Assembly: GCF_018687715.1 (NCBI RefSeq)
Contig: NC_056752.1
Location: forward strand, 14,480,001-14,544,000
Reading direction: 5' to 3'
DNA length: 64,000 nt
Source: Carya illinoinensis
Lineage: Eukaryota > Streptophyta > Magnoliopsida > Fagales > Juglandaceae
Shown: positions 1 through 11,857 of the stretch, piece after piece
How the letters are laid out: each line of letters begins with the position of its first letter
Position numbering within the stretch: the stretch's first letter is position 1
Program-made: the position numbers and the translations under genes
Notes under the pieces: model-generated
Told to the model about the DNA's origin: nothing
The model's database searches: none
Seen by the model: the letters and a program-made list of their open reading frames with translations, nothing else

Positions 1-870
1 CCAATGATTTAATTACTATATAGGTTCATACAAGTCTTTCGATCTCTATACTTACCTATGCTGAAATATCCAAGATCTACCCTATGATTCCCTCTTTCGA
101 TAGCAAATCACAAGATTACTTATCATCTAATCAATGGCCAGTTAATTAGAAGCAATAAATTCAGAATAAATCAGATAAACAAAGAGAGAATTGCATTAAA
201 TTAGCATAGACAATCAAGCATAGTTCAGAAATAGGTTACATCGTTTTCCTAGAATGAAGAAAATTTAGCTCATGCTAGAAATGGAATTCAACATAAACGA
301 ATTCACCATAATTGTTCTGAGAAGATGGGAAGAAAATAAACACTGAAAAATCCTCCTTGCAGCCTCAACTCGTCGTCAAAAGTTCAAGGGAACGATTCAA
401 CGCTTTTCTCTCATCTGTGCTCGTGTATGATTCCAACATACGTGCAATAATTGGAATTTCCTCTCCAAAAATAGATGATTTGAATCCCTCTAACTATGTT
501 TTTCTCTCCCAAGAAGTGTTCTCCAGTCAAAACTCGCGACTCTAGAGTGAAAAATTGCTTTTATATGGTCTCACGGCGGAAAACCTAAAATCTGTCAAAA
601 TACGATGTTCGCTCGAGCGGGGTGTTGAGCGCACATCGAGCGTCTGACTCTGTCTGATTTCGCTCGAGCATCTTATCGAGCACACGTCGAGCGTTCGACT
701 CTGCCTGATTTCGCTCGAGCGGCCAATGTCTCCACTCGAGCGATCTTTGTTTTTCAGCAATCCTGTCGAGCGACAGTCGAGCATTTGAATCTACCTGAAT
801 TCGCTAGAGCGGCCAAAAGCCTCCGCTCGAGCGAACTTGTGAATTCTGCAATATGAAATTTTGTAAGTCA
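1..870 (-). mobile_element. Minus-strand LTR fragment of a gypsy-type retrotransposon
   Basis: Read on the minus strand, this stretch looks like an LTR promoter and its leader. A TATA box (CATATAAAAG, about 558-567) lies downstream of a palindrome-rich upstream block (608-836). It is followed by a transcribed-like region without long ORFs, ending in text that resembles the leader of the Athila/Tat element at 11,150. The left end is cut by the window edge and the right end meets a different LTR near 870. Lineage is inferred from general resemblance only; no internal coding region is visible. Confidence 0.4.
608..836. repeat. Degenerate tandem array built on the palindrome CGCTCGAGCG
   Basis: The palindrome CGCTCGAGCG or one-base variants recur at 610, 661, 712 and 802, with further half or near copies (TCGAGCG) between them. 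The first three units are exactly 51 bp apart; the fourth is 90 bp on. Each unit also carries a CTGACTCTGTCTGATTT-like tail. The array lies just upstream of the minus-strand TATA box at 558-567, so it occupies the U3/enhancer position of the LTR fragment. Confidence 0.75.
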
Positions 871-1234
871 TCACTGATTGTCTGGGCACTGGGGCTGCAA
901 GGCATGGGATGGAGCCATGCGCTAGATGACATGTTTAGTGGGCATGCCACTAGCCTTGCCTGCAAGGCACAGGCTGGAGCCGTGCACTAGATGGCGTGCC
1001 TATGAGGGCACGCCACTAAACTTGCTGAGTGGAGCTGGAGCATGCATGCATGCACGCAGGTGCACGCTCAAGGGAATGCGTAGGCCTACACACATGATCT
1101 GCGGGCAGCCAATAGCCTCCATGGGCGCCTGCTATGTGTCAAGGCATGCAAGCAAGCTAGCCATGTGACTGTCCTAGCCCTCCAAGAGTTGTGTAGAGGT
1201 ATGGTCCTGGGCAGTCCTCCTAGGGGTTGTGACA
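870..1234 (-). mobile_element. Chromovirus LTR fragment (U3 side), minus orientation
   Basis: This piece matches 63,470-63,721 closely in the same orientation. Both contain the GGGCACGCCAC-like text, GCCAATAGCCTCCATGGGCGC, the CCTCCAAGAG block and the terminal CCTAGG(G)GTTGTGACA. On the minus strand it begins TGTCACAACCCC at 1,234, the LTR start shown by the polypurine tract at the right-hand copy. No polyprotein adjoins this copy, so it is a fragment or part of a solo LTR broken near 870. Confidence 0.7.
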
Positions 1235-1431
1235 GGAAGATGGCGACCAAAGACGACACTTTAGTGAGGGCGATCAAGTTCTTCAAAATCTAGTCAATCT
1301 GGTTTTGGTGGCTTTGCAACTCTAGGTTCTTCAAAATGAATTTCCCTCCCCCTGTGTTTTGTTTCTACTTTTTAGTTTTTTTTTAATATAATATTAGCGG
1401 CATTGTGGGGACATGGACGGTTGTCCCCAGT

Positions 1432-1805
1432 CAAGCTGAGTGGCCTTGCATCGCACATAGATTAACAAGCGATGACAGTCCCTTAACTGATTCTACCATA
1501 GCCCCTCAAGCCAACTACCCTTGCATTTGCACGACAATTAATGAACAATGAAAGTCCCTTGATTACTTTGACCCTCGCCCCTCAAGCCGATTGTCCTTAC
1601 ATTAGCATGGCGAGTAAATAGCCGATGACAGTCCATTGACTGCTTTGACTCTAGCTCCTCAAGTTGAAGGCCCATGCATTCGCATGGCGACTAAACAGCT
1701 AATTACACTCCCTTAAGTGCATCGATCTCCACCCACTTAAGCCAAGTGTCCTTGCACTCACCCTAGGTGACTAAGGGATGATGACACCCCTTGAGCACAT
1801 ATTCC
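1432..1805. repeat. Five-copy degenerate tandem repeat, period 75-78 bp
   Basis: Units begin with CAAG/TAAG at 1432, 1507, 1583, 1660 and about 1738, giving spacings of 75, 76, 77 and 78 bp. Each carries a CCTTGCAT-like block, a GATGACAGTCCCTT-like block and a CCCCTCAAG-like junction. Units differ at many positions, so the array is old. Tandem repeats are common in the 3' noncoding regions of Tat-lineage gypsy elements, which would fit the adjacent gypsy-type pseudogene. Confidence 0.75.
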
Positions 1806-2159
1806 CTCTACCATGAATATGAAGAAATTACACATTCAGCTCATAGCAGCAAGTGTCGAGACATTCATGTATCAATATAAAGTCATGAAAGAACATCAAA
1901 GTCAAAACAGACACAACAAAAGTCCAGTCCAAAGACAAAATGATGTGAAATGCTAAGAAAAATAATTATATAGCAGTTAAAAAAGTAAATAGAATACAAT
2001 AAAAACAACTATCAGCAGGGATTCTGAGGTGAAGGAGGAAATGTGTCGAGCATCACATCTCAACCCAAGGAGTTAATGAAGTGGAAGAAGGCATAATTGG
2101 GGCTAATAGAGTCCAAGTTTAGCAATCGTAGATTTGTACGGGGGTTCTTTAGTAGGTAG

Positions 2160-3680
2160 CTCCTCAACCTTGGTCATAGATATCCCTAGCTATCATGAGC
2201 TGAGGAGAAAGGCGAGCAACCTCCTCCCTAGAAACCTTCAGCTCCACCTTCAATGAGACAGCTTTCTTCTTTGAAGTCAATGGACCTCTTCCTATTAATA
2301 TCAATGAAGCAATTGAGCTTAAATAACTCCTCATTATACTTCTTGAGATCGTTGTCATTCGCCTGTGACCAGGTCTCCAACTAAGCTATCTCATCACGAG
2401 TGTAGTCAAGAGTTGCATTGAGTTCTCGGCGAGCATTCAACAAATCAACCAGCTTGTTAGCATAGTCAACAACAAGCTTCTTGGTTTCCTCTAGTTTCTA
2501 TCCTAGGAATTAAAGCATATCTCGACCATTATTATGCTCCTCAATCCTGGTGTAAAACAACCACCTTATCCCAGAGACCGGCAACATCCTCCTCTAACAT
2601 ATAGGAATGAGACTCCCAGTAAGAATAGGTGTCCGCAACCTCGTCCCTTTTTGCCTTCACCTAAGAGATAACTTGGCTAGCATCTTCGGCAGAAGTACGA
2701 AGGGCATGGACCTTATCTTCCAAATAAAGTTGATGGTCAATGATCTAGCTAGCAAGGTTATTAACCCCCTGGGGAACAAAAACCAAAATGTGTCAGGAAG
2801 GAAGAACCTGGTCCAATGCCTCTTCCAAATTGGCAAGAGGTGGAACTTCACCTGCGAGGTGAAACATTAAAAGACAAGGTAGGATTAACAAACAAAGGAA
2901 TCTCTCCATCAGATGGAGACATACTGAAATGTGGATAAGGAATTGAAACCCGGCCACCATTAAGCTCCACACTCAATGGGTCATCTCGGGACAACCCCCA
3001 AGGATCAAATGGAAGACTAGGAGTCTCCCCGCCAGATGTGGTGGAAGCAATGGATGATGTTGAAGCATTATGACCGCCTCAATAAGGCACCTCCTTACCA
3101 GCCTCATGTACATTGGCCAAGTTCACCGAGGCTAAAGATATGCGCTCCATGGTCTCAAATGGCACCTGAAAATGGTGATCCATCCATAAATCCCTCGTGT
3201 ACGGACTCCAAAAATGTAGATTAAAGCTCCACGTTAATATCCTCCTCTTCCTCCTCCAATTGATCAGGGACTTCAACCGTGCGATCAAGGGGAGATAGAG
3301 CTTGCTCTTAGTCACCAAAGACAGGGGTTCCAAGACTTGAAGCCACCTAACACAACACAACAATAACATCCTCCATGCGTTGGGATGAAGTTGGGCTGGG
3401 ACTAAACCCAAATGATCCCATAATGTCCCGCATCAAACAGTAAAAGAAGAGACGTAACCCCATCAGGAATAGGCTCATAAAAAGGGCCACTCTTCTAGTG
3501 AATCCTTCCGACTAACCTATCCCACGATTAGGCCTAGGTGCCTCCAACACAATTGAATCAAGGACTCCATGCAAGTCCCTCATGAAGTCCAGATTAGCCT
3601 AAGAAGTCATGACAGACCAACAGCCTAAGAATTGGCACCCCCGGCCTTTTGAATAAAGGCTTGGTGCAAGAAGAGCGAGA
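2160..3680 (-). pseudogene. Decayed 'putative gypsy type transposon' (PF04195-like) protein with coiled coil
   Basis: On the minus strand, about 3,411-3,360 reads GLVPAQLHPNAWRMLL. This resembles the GLAPAQLTPNAWRIL-type motif I associate with the plant family called putative gypsy type transposon (Transposase_28). Further along are a short acidic stretch and a Ser/Pro-rich linker. A charged, coiled-coil-like segment follows at about 2,760-2,560, with fragments such as LEDKVHALRTSAEDASQVIS and VKAKRDEVADTYSYWESHSY. The reading frame is broken by many stops and shifts, so it is not functional. Such ORFs accompany Tat-lineage gypsy elements, consistent with the tandem repeat at 1,432. The family assignment is from remembered motif appearance and needs a profile search. 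Confidence 0.45.
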
Positions 3681-4700
3681 GCCACAACAAGAACCGAAAC
3701 AAGAAGTATTGCATGGAACCATTGAAAGCATAAAGAATGCAAAGGTGAAGAGAAAGGAGAGAACTTAGGGTTTAGAGTAATAATCGACTAGGGTTTCGAG
3801 AAAAGTATGCAACACTAAAAAACAAAAATCTATGAAAATGGGAGTTTGAATAAAAGTAGTGATGGTTAGACGACCCTAATGAAATCACAAGTGTGGCCGA
3901 CACAAGTACAAATGGGAAAATCCCATGATTTGCACTGAATGAAAAGATGAGAAGAATGAATTGGCACACGCCATCCCAAACGTGGGGAGGCGTATCGACA
4001 GAGCAAATACTTGAAACTGAAGGGAATAATTCAAAGCAAAATTAGAAACTCCCACCACACTTGTGTGGTAGGGATTTGTGGGATAAATGGAGGGCCAAAT
4101 GGATCATCATAAAGAGTGGGCAAAACCCTCTGATGAGAGAAGCCAGCTACTTAAAGGTCGAATGCCAGTAATCAATGAACAAAGGGCCAACAACCATAGT
4201 GCGCCAATGCAGAATTCAATTTCAACTATCATTAATTACTAATTATTGACAGAATAGACAAGGTTATGTCTGGCATGATATTTGTCCCTGATACTTGCCT
4301 GGGGCATTAATTCCTCCACAATGTAATAGCTAATTTAGAGCCGTAACAAGCTAGATTTCCAAAAAGATCAGAGAAGGTTGAGCAATAAGGCAAGCCTCTC
4401 TCACCCCTCACCAACTCGTATAGATTAAGGTTAAACAACATGCCTGAGGTAACGTCTAAACACTCCAAAATTTGAAATATTCTCCAAATAATATATTAAC
4501 TTAGGCATCAGAAGTGTCCCTAGATAAATCCAGCCCCACCTACTTTTTGATTGCAAGTTACTAGAAGCTATTGGCAGAGTTATGAAACACATCTACAATA
4601 GATACAATCTTAAGATGTGGAAGCCTCACACACTCCTTTTGAAAGAAGGTGGCGTCCATCATTAAAAAAATAAATTTTTCATAGAGTCCATCTACGTACA
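3681..4700. other. Unassigned intergenic DNA, probably gypsy-derived
   Basis: No coding region, tRNA or clear repeat boundary is visible. Short ORFs lack recognisable motifs. It continues from the gypsy-type pseudogene and may be its leader or LTR, but neither a TG...CA boundary nor a primer binding site was found. Confidence 0.4.
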
Positions 4701-6080
4701 GTCCTCAAATGGGGACTGCCCACACAGGCCTGGACATTTTTGTCCCTAAATGTTTTTTGAAAATTAAAATAATATCCCTAAAGGTCATCTTTGTTGAGTT
4801 CTCCTACTACCATAATTGAATCTGCAGTTTCTAGTTCCCCACACAACAAGTTCTATCGCTCTGCAACTAATATCAAATCTCCTTTCAGCTATCTGAGAGG
4901 AACTGGCACTGAGTGTGCCAATTTGGTTTCCACCTCTTGTACATCACTAGTTAGCTCCATTGTTGACCACTCGTTAGAATCATCTTCAACTTCCACGAAA
5001 CATGGATCAAATAATTTTATAGCATGGTCTGATACTACAATGGAGACCCATTAGCATGATGAATCCTATGTTGGCTGTGAATGCCAGGAACAAAGTTCTC
5101 TATTTCAAGTTCCCAAGAAAATTCTAGCAAAAAGTAGCCTCAGTCCTTCATATATTTTACGAAATAGCAAACCTTCATGTCTTAAATGACATCACCAAAG
5201 ATTGGGTTTTTTGATGCAGTTAGTGTCTAATTATTTTAGTCCTAGTTATAGTTGTTATCTATCATCAACTTATTGCGTTTAAGAAACAGTGTTTCTTATT
5301 TTTATTTTGTTATTAATTTCCAGGAAAGTTCAACAACGCCGATATGAATTACTTTCCTCAAAATGATTCACTTTTCCATTGGTATTTACTTTCCTTGCGT
5401 TTTTTCCATTTAATGAAACACATCATTTCATTAAATGGGCATGCGCATGCAGTCCCCAACTCATGGATTACAAATAGAATTTCTCTTTTTCAAGTGGATT
5501 TCAGATTTATCCATTTTTTTAAGAGACTGCATGGGGATTGGACAGCCTAGGACGGTGAATATTATTTCTCTAACAACAAACTCAATAATGTAAATACTAA
5601 CTTCCCAAATATCTAGCTAGTTTCCACAATCACTCATGGATTATCCAAACCCCAATAAGATATTTTTTATCCTTTACAACCATTTTGGAATCTTGTTTAT
5701 AAAAGTAAAGAGACTCCATAAGTAGAAAAGTATATATTGTAACTGTTAATACGTAATATCGCTCAACAAGCTAGATCGGAAGAAATCATCAAGAATCTAC
5801 AAGTGATTCAGGTCATGTTGGTAAGATCAAGAATCCCATAGACATGATTTGGACGTTGATACGGTGCCCGTACGTATATCCATCAGAATTAACAATAAAT
5901 AAATAATAATATATAAATAAAAGGAGAGATACACATATTTAGATGGTTCAGCATAAAAGCTTACGTCCAATGGTCAATTGGGAGAGAAATCCACTATATT
6001 GGTGATTATACAGTCTCTCATGGTCTCGCATATCCTTCAATATAATTGAAGGATTTTAAGAGGATCTGGAGGTTGAAGAG
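4701..6080. other. Unassigned intergenic DNA with an unrecognised ORF fragment
   Basis: A reading frame at 4,791-5,054 (87 codons, Ser/Thr-rich) continues after one stop to about 5,210, but I recognise no domain. Around 5,930-5,980 the text resembles the 'wet' part of some copia LTRs (AGATGGTTCAGCATAAAAGC followed by TTACGTCCAATGG), without definable ends. No function is claimed for any of it. Confidence 0.35.
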
Positions 6081-6081
6081 C

Positions 6082-6815
6082 AATGGCGGAACCAACAATT
6101 GTGGTGAGGGGGGCCAACATTTCTATTGTATGACACATTTATATAAAACGTAATGCTAAATACAAGGTGTGCAAGCTTTACACACTCCATTTGGAAAAAA
6201 AAGTAGAGTCAACCATTAAAAATTTAAAAAATAATTTTTTCATGTGGATTCTAAATTTATTTAGTTTTTTCCAAGGGAGTGTGAGCGACTTGCACATGGT
6301 TCTAGGACTGCAAACATCAATTCTCTTATATAAATTAAAAAAAGATTGAAAAATTATAAAAACATAACTACAAACTATTTTTTATATAGATTATCGACTT
6401 TAAATAATTTTTCTTATATTTTCACTTTAGATTCCATATTAAGAAACTCAATATTGTACAACAAAAAATTTTGGAATTCATATTAATAAGTTTATTATTT
6501 CTCCTAAATTTAATTTTAATTCTAATTTTAGAAAAACCACAATATCATTGAAAATAGATAATATATAGAAATTAAATAATATTTTGGGACTACGAAAAAA
6601 TTAGAGAGAGACATTTCTAGGTATATTGAAATTTTAAAAAAAAATTATAAAGCATATGGAGATTATAATTTTTTAGGAGGTTGTTTTCTATATTTATAGA
6701 ATTATGTACAAAATCTCAGGTTTATTATATAATTTCAAAAAGTTTTTTTCCTTTTTTTTTTTGAGGGGGGGCGGGGGGGCAATGGCCCCCTTGGTACAAC
6801 ATGGCTCCAAGACTG
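6082..6815. mobile_element. Non-autonomous DNA transposon (MITE-like) with GGGGGGCC-bearing inverted ends
   Basis: The left end reads GGCGGAACCAACAATTGTGG and runs into GAGGGGGGCCAA. The reverse complement of the right end reads TTGGAGCCATGTTGTACCAA and runs into GGGGGGCCAT. These imperfect inverted ends enclose an AT-rich core without ORFs. Repeats with this GGAGCC...GGGGGGCC signature are widespread in angiosperms. A target duplication could not be resolved, so the superfamily is left open. A smaller fold-back MITE lies inside at 6,147-6,310. Confidence 0.55.
6147..6310. mobile_element. Fold-back MITE nested in a larger MITE
   Basis: The two ends are inverted copies. The left runs AATGCTAAATACAAGGTGTG through TACACACTCCATTTGGAAAAAA. 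The reverse complement of the right runs TCCTAGAACCATGTGCAAGT through CTCACACTCCCTTGGAAAAAA. The arms are about 48 nt with a short AT-rich loop and no coding capacity. A diverged relative of the CACACTCC...GAAAGAAG part appears at about 4,625-4,650. Confidence 0.6.
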
Positions 6816-7369
6816 TTGCAGAAGATGGCTTGCTTTTGGAGAGAGGAGCTTTGAAGACTTATCCTGTGTAATAGAGTCTGTCCAAATTTAAGGCGATTCT
6901 CTCTCTTTATAGAGGCCTCTTTCTTTCTTTAGAGTGATCGAGTCACATTTGCCTTACGAAGCCATTTCCTTTTATGTCTGAGTCAACTTGTCTTATCTCT
7001 GGACTTAATTCTTGGCCTCTTCCTTAGGCTTGATTTTATCCCCAACAACAACCACAACAATATTTTTCTTCCATTAGTACATGAGTACTCTTCTTCATAT
7101 GGCAAACCATAGCAACATATATAATTAAACTAACCATTGTAGTACACTTCAACTCACAAAATCTATTAATCCAATCCTCACTGTTTGGTGAAAAGGAAAA
7201 TGGGAGAAAGAAGATGACGGAAACCAATAAGTGACTTGCATGATTATAGAAAGGAAATCGTTGAGTATTAAAGGGAGTTACTAAAGGAAAGATTACTGAT
7301 GGGAAGGAGAAGGGTTGGTAAACATAGGGAAGAAGATGAGACCAAAATACATGTTTTTCTCTAGACTTT

Positions 7370-7432
7370 CTCTTTCTTTTCTTTTCTTTTTTCTTTTTTT
7401 TTTTCTTTCTTTTACATTTTTTTTTTTTTTTT
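7370..7432. repeat. Pyrimidine-rich low-complexity tract
   Basis: A run of CT/T repeats (TTTCTTTTC-type units passing into uninterrupted T) covers this interval. It explains the lysine-rich minus-strand and phenylalanine-rich plus-strand ORFs here, which are composition artefacts. Confidence 0.85.
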
Positions 7433-8095
7433 GGCTTGGGTTGGACTTTTACTTTACAAATGTGCTGGGTTATGAAATTCTCCCCCTTTCCTCTATAAAC
7501 ATAGCCACTCTCCAAAACAAACAAATTTGATCTTCTCTTCATCACCCCTTTTAGGCTCTCCCTCTGAGATTGTTAATGGTTACTCAAATATCACTTCATC
7601 GTGGTCATCCTAACGCTGTTCACCTTGAAAACGGACACACTTTCAATGCACACTAGTGTACTCTAAAAATGAACTCATCTGAACTTATCTAAGATGAGTT
7701 CATCATCCAAATGAGGCCTAAGAGTACTCTAAGAACTTTGCCAAATGTCCTATACATGAGATATTCTTAATATAACCCCATGCAACCTCCAAACCTTTCT
7801 TCTTCTTCTTCCTTTATAGATAATTAGGCATGCACATGGCACTATTTCTAATAAAAAAATCATTATTTCTAAGAACTTCAGATTCTCATTTCAATAGTCC
7901 ATATTAAAAGATTCCGACAAATAGTGCAATAACAAATGAAAAATAAGATGATCAACCAACAAAGTTGACCAAACTCAATAACACGACATCCATAAGACTT
8001 TGCATATTTTAATCTATCTCATGCTCAGTTTGTTCTTGGGGAATCTCATCATGGACTACATCTACTCTTGAGGTTACATACCAATTATCTATAGA
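7433..8095. other. Intergenic DNA with a PIF/Harbinger-type MITE end
   Basis: At 7,671-7,701 there is a short inverted repeat (GAACTCATCT...AGATGAGTTC), followed by ATCCAAATGAGGCC and TAA (7,719-7,721). Read from the other strand this is TTA-GGCCTCATTTGGAT, a typical end and TTA target of a Tourist/PIF MITE. The opposite end was not found, so it is truncated. The rest shows no gene. Confidence 0.45.
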
Positions 8096-10488
8096 TGTAA
8101 TGCCCCAATCCTGTAGGAGTCGAAGAATTACTTCTTGTCACTTAAAACTTACATTTCATCAAGATATTTACATACTCCAAAAATATAAAATCATTAGAGT
8201 ACTAAAAAATCTCTTAATAAAATCTGCCAATCCTTAAAAATCTTCTATGAGTAATCCGCTATGCTTAAATAATCGTCTCACCCATGCTTCATAATCCTGA
8301 TCCTTAGTTGTACTATTCCAAAATTATCTGACAAATGTTATGGAGATAAGATATGAGTTATCAACAACTCAGTAGAGAACATATACTACTGTGCAACATA
8401 AGCATTTATAGAGTTCAAAATACAGAACAAAATATTTTTACTTTTCATTTTCAGAGTGTGGAAGCAGAAACATGTTATTAAAAAATGCTAGAGCGAAAGT
8501 TCAAAACTATTCTAATTCAAAATTCTTTTGGCATAGCATAACTGACCACCATCATACCAGAACATCATATTACATCAGAGACCATGTTTAACCCCTATGG
8601 TAGGGTTGTGCAAACCCCATTATCTAACTGAGTATAAACAGAATGTGAATTTTTTCCTTATTATTTTCGGAGCACCGAATGTGCACACAGGAAAGACAAC
8701 CAAAGAACAATTTTGTTTCTAAAGTGGGTGCACTAAAAACAGAACAGTTGGTACCAACCCAAACAAAAGCCACGATTAGCACCCATGTATGTCAAAGAGA
8801 TCACCACCACAAACCATATCCCGATTCAGAATGTCATGCCAAAAGTTTTCAAAATTCATATCATATCAGAGTTCAAAACATTTTTAAAATAGAATAGAAT
8901 CAGATCACAAAAATATAATTTATGCACAAAATTTCATATTCATTCTCTTTTGCACAGTTTAGAAACAAAATGTCAAAAAATAAGCTCATGTCTACACTAA
9001 TCATGACAAAAATACTTTCGCTTTCATACAAAGTTGATGAGTAATGCTAAAACAAACAATTGAGGTTGTTTTTCATATTTCTTTTCAAAAACCAAAAGAC
9101 GCATATTTTAAAAGTCAACCTCATTTCGTTTTCCTTTTATGCAAAGTCTAGTATAGGAACCCCGCTTACCTAGACTTCTTAGCCTTTTGAAAATTTCCTT
9201 AACACTGCCGAGTAAATATTAATCATCACCTACAAAATAGTCACATAATTCTCGTAAATTTCTTGTCGAACACATATTTCGATATTTAAACCCGAAATGC
9301 TAAATTAACCTATTCTAAATCCTCAAAACCTAAAATCTTCATAATTCCTAAAATACCATCCTTTTCCAAAACCATCAATTATCCACTTAACCTAATTCTC
9401 ACTTATTCACAAGGTTTATTTAAAAATAAATTAAAAGCCATTCCGTTTAAAAAATAAATAAAAATTCGTTAAAATAAAAATATTACCCAACCCAAAAATA
9501 ATTTAGAACCCGAAATCAACCCAACAATATTTTACTTTAAAATTACTTAAAGTAACACAAAAACAATATATATATATATATATATAGAATCAAGTAAAAA
9601 CAAAACCACTTAAATAAATCCTTAAAACACCGTGTTTTAAAAACTAAGGGCAAGACTGTAATTACACCAAAAACTTAAGGAGGATTTACGGGAATAAAAA
9701 TATACGGAATGGTTTTAGGAAAGCAAGCCTCTTTGTAATTTAATAACACAATTCCATAGCCAAAAATAAAACCTAAAGCAACTCAAGGTAAACTTTCAAA
9801 AACTAGAGTATAAGGCAGCTTACCCAACCAAACAGAGGGCACAAAGCAGGAGCAAGTAGAGCATGAAAGAGTTGGGTTGGTTCGAAGGTGAGTGGTGCAG
9901 CTGAAAGTGAACTAAAAGAGAAAGAATGGAGAAAGAGACAGAGGAGGAAGGCTCAGTTCGGGCTTACCAAGAGGAGTACAGCAGACCTTGGGTGTTACTC
10001 ATGTACTGTCGTGGCTTCGAGGTTGAACAGCCGGGCGGCAGTGGAAGCTACACACAATGGCTATAGTGCTTTGTTTTGGTGGCTACAAGGATGGCTATGG
10101 TGGTTGAGCATCTTGTCATGTGGATTGGAAAGTGTGAAAGAAAAATTGGCTGCGGTGGTTTAGCTGTGGATTCCTACGGTGATGAGTTGGCTGGGCAACG
10201 AAGATCTTGGCAGCGTTTGCAGTGGATATGCCCCACGATGGTGCAGCTTAGCTATTGGCCATGCATGTGGAGCTAACACGGTCGCTGGGCTATTTTCATT
10301 GTAGTGTACAATGCCTTGAATCGGTGTAGAAGAACAAGGTGTTATTTGGAGGAAGGGTTGTTCTGTACGTAGAGGGAGGTTGCGGCTTGAGGTTTCTTCT
10401 TGCAAGAAAATCTAACCGTACTATAAATAGGGAACCAAAAGAATAAACCCTAGGGAAAGAGACGTGTATGGGTGGTGGACGGGGAAGG
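8096..10488 (+). mobile_element. Chromovirus-like LTR, interrupted at 10,489
   Basis: The stretch begins TGTAATGCCCC, a start typical of plant chromovirus (Tekay/Del-like) LTRs, and has no long ORF over 2.3 kb. A TATA box (TATAAATAGGG, about 10,424-10,434) precedes AAACCCTAGGG, as expected of an LTR promoter and start of R. At 10,489 it is cut by the Athila-type LTR. Part of it (9,810-10,488) is repeated at 16,040-16,760, where it continues uninterrupted. Lineage is inferred from end sequence and length, not from coding domains. Confidence 0.5.
9810..10488 (+). repeat. Long direct repeat, copy 1 (with TATA box)
   Basis: Nearly collinear with 16,040-16,760. It starts ATAAGGCAGCTTACCCAACC, contains the TATAAATAGGG box, and ends GACGGGGAAGG. 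Copy 1 lacks about 40 bp present in copy 2 near 16,137-16,180. The last bases GAAGG would be the target duplication of the Athila-type insertion starting at 10,489. Confidence 0.85.
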
Positions 10489-11852
10489 TGATGAGTGTAC
10501 GAAAGTGCACTCTAAATATCCTATTATTGGACTAAATTGCTAAAACGTGAATAGAAATCATAGGAATTAATGTGTATTCTTAAATTGAGTTTCTGTTTAC
10601 GTTGAGATACTCCTAAGCATTTTTTTTTTATGTTTCATTTCAGAATTTATAAAAGAGCAAGTCAAGCCCAGTAAAATTCAAAGGAGGACATTCATGGGTT
10701 TGAGAGCAATTTGAAAGAAAAGAAAAAGAAAAAAAATCACAAAATGAAATCATAAGAAGTCCAAGTCTGAAATTCGCTAGGAGACAGTATGGACATATTT
10801 AATTTTTTGACTGTATCTTTTTACTCACATATCAGATTGATGCGATTCTTGATGCATTAGAAATCTATCTTAAATGGCTATAACTTTGTATCTAATAAGA
10901 ATTTCCAAATTCGAACGCCTGAAGGGCATACGTGGCTGCCAAGATAAATCCTAAAATTTAGGCATTTTTTTATGTGGAAATTAAGAGAACATTAGGGTTT
11001 CTTTCCTACCCTATATAAGCATATCATTAGCACGAAATAGAGAGCGAGAGAAGGCACAAGAGGCAGATCTGAAGAGAGGAGAAAATCACTTCCATGGCCA
11101 CCATTCGCTTCAGTTTTCTCCGAAGATTTTTGTTGCCCAGTATATTTATGGGTAACTAAATTCTCAAGTAGGGTTAGTGATGAACTTGCACATTAGATGA
11201 TATTTCTAATTTATTTTTAATTCATGTATTTGATTTTCAATTACTAAACCTCTTTTGTTTTACCATTCTCAATTCATCGTTGATATTTTCTTTTCCAAAT
11301 AATCATAGAATTTATTCTGTTTATGGATTCAATCATGCTTTTTCTATTGAATGGAATAGTTCTTTGATTATATTTGGACCAATTATTTATCTATATTGAT
11401 TTAGTTTTTTGCTGCAATGTCGCTCCCTGAGTATATTGTTGTCATTGAATTTTTTCAATAGAGATAGTAATTTACGTATTTTAAAAGTGGTAAATGATTT
11501 TTTAAAGGGTTACATTTAATTTAATTTTGGTTTATAAATCTATACCTTCCGATTGGAATTTTCGTAAATTGATTTCCTAATTGAGTTATCCAATGAATTA
11601 AGAATAATTAAAATACCATATTTGTGCAAGGGATTCCCGACACTCTACTGTTCATCAAATTTGAGTACTTTTTCAGTTAATCACTTTGTTTCATTTTAAT
11701 TTGCATTTAAAATTAATTTTTTTCTCTATTAATCATTTAATATTTTTTTTTAGTTTTTTTGTTTCTTCTGCTATTCTTTTAAATTGTCTCCCTGTGGAAT
11801 CGATACCTCAAAGCTGTGCTACAACTACCGCGTTATTCTTTGAGCGTAATCA
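10489..11852 (+). mobile_element. 5' LTR of an Athila/Tat-type Ty3/gypsy retrotransposon
   Basis: The LTR opens with TGATGAGTGTACG and closes with ...GCGTAATCA just before the primer binding site, giving 1,364 bp. It is non-coding and AT-rich, with a CTATATAAGC box (about 11,013-11,022) preceding leader-like sequence. No matching 3' LTR exists downstream; the element ends abruptly at 16,039. The five bases before it, GAAGG, are the presumed target site. Confidence 0.75.
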
Positions 11853-11857
11853 AATTT

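Noticed and set aside
608..836. Possible CRISPR-like array
   Set aside because: The window is plant nuclear DNA, the units are degenerate palindromes without uniform spacers, and the array sits upstream of an LTR TATA box.
7036..7545. 169-codon minus-strand ORF with a long lysine-rich block
   Set aside because: The basic block is the reverse of a CT/T low-complexity tract; the flanking residues match nothing I know.
9888..10276. ORFs in the 9.9-10.3 kb stretch as a small gene
   Set aside because: The region is repeated at 16,040-16,760 with frame-changing differences and behaves as LTR promoter DNA with a TATA box after the ORFs.
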